Source of the DNA: Acidobacteriota bacterium
Lineage (GTDB): Bacteria > Acidobacteriota > Blastocatellia > Pyrinomonadales > Pyrinomonadaceae
Length of the DNA: 64,000 bases
Assembly: GCA_016700075.1 (NCBI GenBank)
Contig: CP065000.1
Coordinates: forward strand, 1,984,001-2,048,000
Direction of reading: 5' to 3'
In this document: positions 59,824 to 64,000 of the stretch, in pieces
How positions within the stretch are numbered: position 1 is the stretch's first letter
Layout: the number at the start of each line of letters is the position of its first letter
The notes under the pieces: model-generated
Told to the model about the DNA's origin: nothing
Seen by the model: the letters and a program-made list of their open reading frames with translations, nothing else
The model's database searches: none
Made by a program: the position numbers and the translations under genes

Positions 59824-60206
59824 ACTCCCTCGACCAGCTGCCAGATCGGATAGACCATGTTTCGAGGAGCCTGAATCTCGCCAACTTCGGTATATCCAAT
59901 GTCAACGATCGCCCGGCCATCCTCGTCGGTCGCGGCCTTGACCGATAGATTCCTAACGAGTGGCACATATCGCCTTACCTGCGCTTCGATCTCGTAGGCT
60001 AGCCGCTGTACAAACGATGCATCCTGTACCGCAAAAACAAGATCGCGAATGCCATAGTCCGGCAACATCACGCGTTCGCCGCGACGCGTCTCGATGATGT
60101 CCGCGATCGCCTGAGCGATCACGCTAGGCCGCTCGTCCGTCGTCACACAGGTTCCGCGTGAGTCGGTCCGAAATGGGAAATCTATGGCTGCTCCGTGCAG
60201 GTTCAT
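59820..60206 (-). CDS. GPW/gp25-family baseplate wedge protein
   Basis: A 128-residue protein with the gp25 core SVIAQAIADIIETRRGERVM and LPDYGIRDLVF. The family is a structural part of the wedge in contractile tails and is related to T4 gp25 and P2 gpW. The position between spike and J genes is the usual one. Confidence 0.9.
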   Translation of the reverse strand: MNLHGAAIDFPFRTDSRGTCVTTDERPSVIAQAIADIIETRRGERVMLPDYGIRDLVFAVQDASFVQRLAYEIEAQVRRYVPLVRNLSVKAATDEDGRAIVDIGYTEVGEIQAPRNMVYPIWQLVEGV

Positions 60207-60211
60207 AAGAT

Positions 60212-60895
60212 CTAAATTGGCGGCCCCGTCGGATTGACCGGACGGCCTCTTAGGGTCACGCTCGACCCATTGATAACGACCGATTCGCCCGTGATCGAGA
60301 TCGATCCATTGCCGCTGATCTGGATCGTAGTCCCGTTCAACTGGATCGTCTGACCGACCAGCTTGTTTTGACCGGCGGCCGTGCTTTCGACCGTTTGCCC
60401 GACTGTCTTGTTTAGCTGTGCCGCTTGGCTCTCGATGTTTCGACCGTCGATCGCAACGTCCTCGTCGGCGTGAATCTCGACGTTGTTGGCATCAACTCGT
60501 CCGAGCTGCTCAGCTCTAAATTTCAAATCGCCCGGCACGCGAGCACCGACAGTCATCTCGTCGTCATAACCATCGGCAACCGCCATTTCCTCGTTGTAAA
60601 CCGAGGCGTAAAAGAAATTGAACTTCTGGCCGAGCTGCCCGAACAAAATGACCTCACTTCCCTTCGGCGGAATGAAAGCCGTCCCAAATCCATCGCCTAA
60701 ACAAAACACGAGCTGACGTGCCCACTCGTCGAAAACCTGATCCTCGTCGATCGATGGAATGATCACACGTACGCGATGTTGACGCTCCGGATCATCATTG
60801 TCGGCCACGATCGCCGGAACGCCCATCAGCCAACGGCCGTCCTCGGCGATCGCTGCGTGTCCCCCAGCCCTGATCTCTTTTGCAATCCGTCTCAT
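60212..60895 (-). CDS. Baseplate spike protein (gpV-like)
   Basis: A 227-residue protein. The N-terminal OB-type domain has RVRVIIPSIDEDQVFDEWAR and GFGTAFIPPKGSEVILFGQL, as in gpV/gp5/VgrG-like proteins. The C-terminal part is a regular beta-prism repeat (VVINGSSVTLRG, QLNGTTIQISGNGSISITGE), giving a membrane-piercing needle. Its start overlaps the stop of the hub gene (ATGA). Confidence 0.88.
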   Translation of the reverse strand: MRRIAKEIRAGGHAAIAEDGRWLMGVPAIVADNDDPERQHRVRVIIPSIDEDQVFDEWARQLVFCLGDGFGTAFIPPKGSEVILFGQLGQKFNFFYASVYNEEMAVADGYDDEMTVGARVPGDLKFRAEQLGRVDANNVEIHADEDVAIDGRNIESQAAQLNKTVGQTVESTAAGQNKLVGQTIQLNGTTIQISGNGSISITGESVVINGSSVTLRGRPVNPTGPPI

Positions 60896-61947
60896 TCCGC
60901 TATGTCCCGATATAGATCCATTCCGATCGACAGCCGTCCGGGCTCGAAGCGATAGTTAACCGCGTCGCAGATGTACTTGCCTGAGAACAGCTTGCCGACG
61001 CCCTCGATCGCGATCGTGTCCCGAACATCAACCCTTTTTGTCGTCACCGGAAACGTCGTTTCAATATGTCCCTCGAATGCATGTTCCCGCTCGAGCTCTT
61101 TCTGTGCTTGAGCCCGTTTTGTCAGCTTCGATCTTGTGGCCCTACCGGGAACATCACGTTTCAACACGACCGACTGTCGGCCTCGCGCGCCCTTTGTTGA
61201 CGTACCTGTTAAGCGACGTCCGCCTCTACCTCTTGCTCGTCGCTGCACTTCCATCGGCCTCGAGTCTTGATTCTCTGGGGTCCTGTACTCTAGATCCCAG
61301 CCGCTCAATAACTGAAAGTCCTTGCGATTCTTCAATGTCAATTTCGGCGAACCGACCTTTGCCGGCCGCTTGGCAAACAGCGTGTCGTGCCGGACAAAAA
61401 TCACCAGACCGGCGTCGCGTGCACGCTCGAGCACGAATTCCCAATCCGTCGCCTCATCCTGGATCATGGCTCGATACGGTTCGAGATTGAGCGGCTTTTC
61501 GGGACCCTTAAACCTCAAGCCGTTTCTGGTTGTCAACTCTCGCAAGATCGCGAGGTCGTCCTTTTTGTTCTTGTATCCGGCTTTTTTCAGTAGTTTCATC
61601 TTTAGTCCCATATCAAGCGCCCTGAACGTTGTTGAGGCGTTCTCGCGGACAACAGCCGCCAGCAGACCCTTGAATACCGGTTCACCGAGATCAGGACCAT
61701 AACCCATGAACACTCTCACCGATGCCAGCGGCAACGGCTCCGCAACAGCATACTGGTCGATCAGTTTGAATTCCGGATCGAACACTCGCCACTCGGCCTG
61801 CGAGGTCTCGTTTGTTACGAGTTCGACATCAATGCTTTCAAATAACCTTTTGTGCTCCCATGAGTCCCAACGGATATTCGAGCTCCCGTCCGGCGTTGTG
61901 GACGTGATCTCGACTATTGCATGCGGATTTGATGGCAGCTCTCTCAT
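60892..61947 (-). CDS. Tail hub protein (late control D/gp27-like)
   Basis: A 351-residue protein starting MRELPSNPHAIVEITSTTPD. Segments such as LPLASVRVFMGYGPDLGEPV, ATDWEFVLERARDAGLVIFV and PVTTKRVDVRDTIAIEGVGK follow the phage late-control-D (gpD) family, the trimeric hub above the spike. A lysine/arginine-rich stretch (QRRARGRGGRRLTGTSTKGA) is an unusual basic insertion. ATG 61947 overlaps the stop of the LysM gene; the longer frame starts inside that gene. Confidence 0.85.
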   Translation of the reverse strand: MRELPSNPHAIVEITSTTPDGSSNIRWDSWEHKRLFESIDVELVTNETSQAEWRVFDPEFKLIDQYAVAEPLPLASVRVFMGYGPDLGEPVFKGLLAAVVRENASTTFRALDMGLKMKLLKKAGYKNKKDDLAILRELTTRNGLRFKGPEKPLNLEPYRAMIQDEATDWEFVLERARDAGLVIFVRHDTLFAKRPAKVGSPKLTLKNRKDFQLLSGWDLEYRTPENQDSRPMEVQRRARGRGGRRLTGTSTKGARGRQSVVLKRDVPGRATRSKLTKRAQAQKELEREHAFEGHIETTFPVTTKRVDVRDTIAIEGVGKLFSGKYICDAVNYRFEPGRLSIGMDLYRDIAE

Positions 61948-62192
61948 AAACTTTCGTAACGTCCGCGTTCGAGTGGTAGTCTCGGAACGATCAGCTGAGT
62001 GCCCGGCTCGATCTTTCGCGGATCTTGGATCTGATTCCTGTCGGCGATGAGCCGCCACCGACGCCAGTCGGCGTAATACCGGTCGGCCAACATCGAGAGA
62101 GTTTCACCGGCGATCACCGTATGGATCGTCAACGCAGCCTCGCTTTCCGGGCGGGCATCACCGTATCTTTCATATGGGCTGATCGATCTCAT
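61944..62192 (-). CDS. LysM-domain tail protein (gpX-like)
   Basis: An 82-residue protein, MRSISPYERYGDARPESEAA, with one LysM motif (TIHTVIAGETLSMLADRYYA, WRRWRLIADRNQIQDPRKIE, GTQLIVPR). In contractile tails and injection systems this small LysM protein binds the tube/spike assembly. ATG 62192 overlaps the previous stop (TAATG). Confidence 0.88.
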   Translation of the reverse strand: MRSISPYERYGDARPESEAALTIHTVIAGETLSMLADRYYADWRRWRLIADRNQIQDPRKIEPGTQLIVPRLPLERGRYESL

Positions 62193-62659
62193 TAGCCTGG
62201 CTCCACGTCCTCGTTGTACTCGTATACCCGAACGTTCGTAGCCTCTCCGATATCCTGCAGCTGCATCAGTTCCAGCCGGATACGCGCTCGCAGCGGCTCG
62301 CCCTCCGGCGCAAACTCCTCTTCCTCGATCGATAGATCCGTCAGAACACTTCGGACACGGTTCTCGCCCCACACGGCGAGCAGCGGCGGCGGCGTGCCTT
62401 TGCCATCAACCTCATTCGCCAGATAGCGAAGGTCCTCAAGGTCCGCCCGTAGGCTGATGTTCGAGTCCGTGTTGTCAAGTATCAGCTCATCGACCGATAT
62501 CTGTAGCGGTTCGCGGTTGCCGTAAAATAGCGGCTTCACTCCGATCGTCGTCTCCTGCGGTGTCCAGTTTGCTCGGTCGGATGTCCGGATTCGCTCCGGA
62601 AAGAACTGGAACGTAAATGAAATGTCACTGTCGAGATCGATTAGCTGAAAGCTACTCAT
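62192..62659 (-). CDS. Contractile injection system tube-type protein
   Basis: A 155-residue protein with ISFTFQFFPERIRTSDRANW and PLLAVWGENRVRSVLTDLSI, then EEEEFAPEGEPLRARIRLEL. This resembles the CIS tube N-terminal domain family that caps or initiates the inner tube. It overlaps the tape-measure gene by 4 bases. The family call is by recalled pattern and gene order. Confidence 0.75.
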   Translation of the reverse strand: MSSFQLIDLDSDISFTFQFFPERIRTSDRANWTPQETTIGVKPLFYGNREPLQISVDELILDNTDSNISLRADLEDLRYLANEVDGKGTPPPLLAVWGENRVRSVLTDLSIEEEEFAPEGEPLRARIRLELMQLQDIGEATNVRVYEYNEDVEPG

Positions 62660-64000
62660 GCCCGATTCCTCCCTTCGCCAGCGGCCTTTGCAACGATCCG
62701 TTCGATATCCTTCGCATGGGCATAAAGCTCGCGTCGGATATCTAAAACTGCTTGTTTGTCACCGCCATTGACATTCACAGTAACTGGTGCATTGACCACG
62801 ATCGGTCGGGCATTCGCCTCGCGATACGGTTTCGCCTTTGCGGGGACAATATCCTCATTCGCGTGGATAAATGCCAGACCTGATCGTGTGACAGTTCCGC
62901 CGACAGCAAATCCGGGGGGCGAAAATATGGATGGAACGCCTGTTGACGGCGTCGAGCCGGTTGTTTGTCCGGCTGGCGAGATAGATTGCGGAGCTGGCAT
63001 CTGCCAACTGCTAAACTTTGAACCTAATAGGTTCAAAGCTGTAGATGCGCTTGTCGCGGAACTGAAAATATTGTTAAATGCCCCCGGCAGCTTGCCCGCT
63101 GGCGGTACGATCCGATCAAATGCGCCCGCGGTGTCGTTCGTCGGAGGTAGTAGAGCCTGAAAGCTCCCTGTCGCGTCGGTCATCAGTTGTGGAAGTCCCG
63201 AAAAAAGCTCAGCCGTCCCTGCCATTGGCTGCTGCAGCGATGAGAGAGCCTGCGCAAAACTATCAGCCGACGTGGACATCCCGGATAGTGAGGCTGAAAA
63301 GCTCTCAGGAAATGCGATTTTGAGCATTTGATCGACGTGCTGCTCTTTTTCATTCGAAAGGTTTAGCGTGGGGATCACGTCGCGTCGGAATGATCGCATC
63401 ACTTCAGGATCACTCAGCGATGGAGCTCTCTCTCTCAAAAACTTTGCTCCAGCAACCTCTCCGTACCCGAGCCTCATTGCCTTCGCGAATCCCATGTCCG
63501 GGTTCTGTCGAGAATACTGTTCCGTCCGCCGTTTGCCCAGCTCGAGTTCCACTGGATCCAGCTTCTTCTTATACAACGGGGCCGAGACCGTCTCACCCAT
63601 GATCGACGCAAAAAATTTCCGGTATGAATCTGCCCACGTACGGCGTTTCGGGTCCAAGGCCTTTTCAAACTCTGCGTTTCCCTGCTGTAGTAACGACAAC
63701 ATCGACCGAGCCTCGGCCGTTGGATCCTTTTGCGAGGCAGGCTGCCCCTGATATGCCCTAAGCGACTGTTTGCCGACATCGTCGAGACCCCGCTCCATTT
63801 TCAGATTCTCGTTTAGCACATTCCGCAGATTTTCGATCTGATTCCACGTGAAACCGACCGCCTCGACAACAAGGATCGCCTTGAAGACGTTATTAAGTGA
63901 CAAGAGGTTCTTTCGCAGCCCAGCTGCTTTTTTACTGGCGGTGTCAACCTGGCTGGTGAATCCTGCAACATTTTTCGTAGCGGCCGGAGCTGCGGCATTT
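62656..64000 (-). CDS. Tail tape-measure-like protein, 5' part outside the window
   Basis: The frame is open to the right window edge, so the start is not seen; the first visible residues include AAAPAATKNVAGFTSQVDTA. The visible 447 residues are mostly helical and low in complexity, with a segment rich in P/S/T/G (SPAGQTTGSTPSTGVPSIFS) and FAVGGTVTRSGLAFIHANED. The latter motif, a glycine-rich turn before a signature HANED/HxGE, is common near the C-terminus of tape-measure proteins. It sets tail length and is injected or scaffolded during assembly. An in-frame TTG at 63903 exists but is unlikely to be the true start. Confidence 0.82.
   Translation of the reverse strand, partial: NAAAPAATKNVAGFTSQVDTASKKAAGLRKNLLSLNNVFKAILVVEAVGFTWNQIENLRNVLNENLKMERGLDDVGKQSLRAYQGQPASQKDPTAEARSMLSLLQQGNAEFEKALDPKRRTWADSYRKFFASIMGETVSAPLYKKKLDPVELELGKRRTEQYSRQNPDMGFAKAMRLGYGEVAGAKFLRERAPSLSDPEVMRSFRRDVIPTLNLSNEKEQHVDQMLKIAFPESFSASLSGMSTSADSFAQALSSLQQPMAGTAELFSGLPQLMTDATGSFQALLPPTNDTAGAFDRIVPPAGKLPGAFNNIFSSATSASTALNLLGSKFSSWQMPAPQSISPAGQTTGSTPSTGVPSIFSPPGFAVGGTVTRSGLAFIHANEDIVPAKAKPYREANARPIVVNAPVTVNVNGGDKQAVLDIRRELYAHAKDIERIVAKAAGEGRNRA

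Noticed and set aside
1..64000. tRNA, rRNA, RNase P RNA or tmRNA genes
   Set aside because: No T-loop (GGTTCGA) in a cloverleaf context and no conserved RNA core was recognised while reading both strands.

Overview
The window looks like the replication-origin region of an Acidobacteriota chromosome, probably class Blastocatellia. This is inferred from gene content: a GWxTD-domain protein, DUF4178/DUF350 with polyamine genes, multiheme cytochromes, and the gene order dnaN-dnaA, rpmH-rnpA-yidD-yidC-khpB-like-mnmE and mnmG-parA-parB. No rRNA, tRNA or CRISPR array was seen, so the taxonomy is only indirect.

Layout. (1) 1-3.2 kb: dnaN (cut by the window edge) and dnaA on the minus strand, with DnaA-box clusters on both sides of dnaA, then a nuclease-A-inhibitor-like gene. 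(2) 3.2-6.8 kb: small secreted or hypothetical proteins and purM-purN. (3) 6.9-10.2 kb: rpmH, rnpA, yidD, yidC and an R3H protein. rpmH lies entirely inside an N-terminally extended rnpA frame, as known in Thermus. (4) 10.2-12.6 kb: a small integron with an ankyrin cassette, an acetyltransferase cassette with a well-formed attC, an attI-type junction, and an integron integrase broken by one in-frame TAG. It sits directly against mnmE. (5) 14-32.7 kb: a redox and stress island that separates mnmE from mnmG. It has two universal stress proteins, a flavin-binding protein, a hybrid histidine kinase with a sigma-54 activator, four cytochrome c genes (9, 9, 1 and 8 hemes), an outer-membrane barrel with a decaheme cytochrome, a Crp/Fnr regulator, and an operon with a GCS2-CBS fusion. 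(6) 32.8-37.9 kb: mnmG, twin parS-like palindromes, parA, parB, and tatB/tatC with an unusually long TatC. (7) 38-51 kb: a GWxTD protein, a polyamine/envelope operon (speD, DUF4178, a 49-residue protein, DUF350, membrane speE, a Tat lipoprotein oxidoreductase, a membrane protein), a PDZ protein, an aminotransferase and an SLBB export protein. (8) 51-53.8 kb: an acyl-CoA ligase with a TetR regulator and a FadR-type operator. (9) 54-64 kb: a minus-strand contractile-tail module (tape measure to tail fibre), running off the right edge.

How the parts may work together. In the redox and stress island I found sigma-54 -24/-12 elements in the correct orientation upstream of the small membrane protein, the first universal stress protein, the monoheme cytochrome, the Crp/Fnr gene, the M14-peptidase operon and the tandem universal stress protein. 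Perfect TGTGA-N6-TCACA sites precede the nonaheme and decaheme cytochrome genes. The simplest reading is a cascade: histidine kinase, NtrC-type activator, sigma-54, stress genes plus Crp/Fnr, then the multiheme cytochromes of an extracellular or periplasmic electron-transfer chain. The motifs are seen directly; the cascade is inference.
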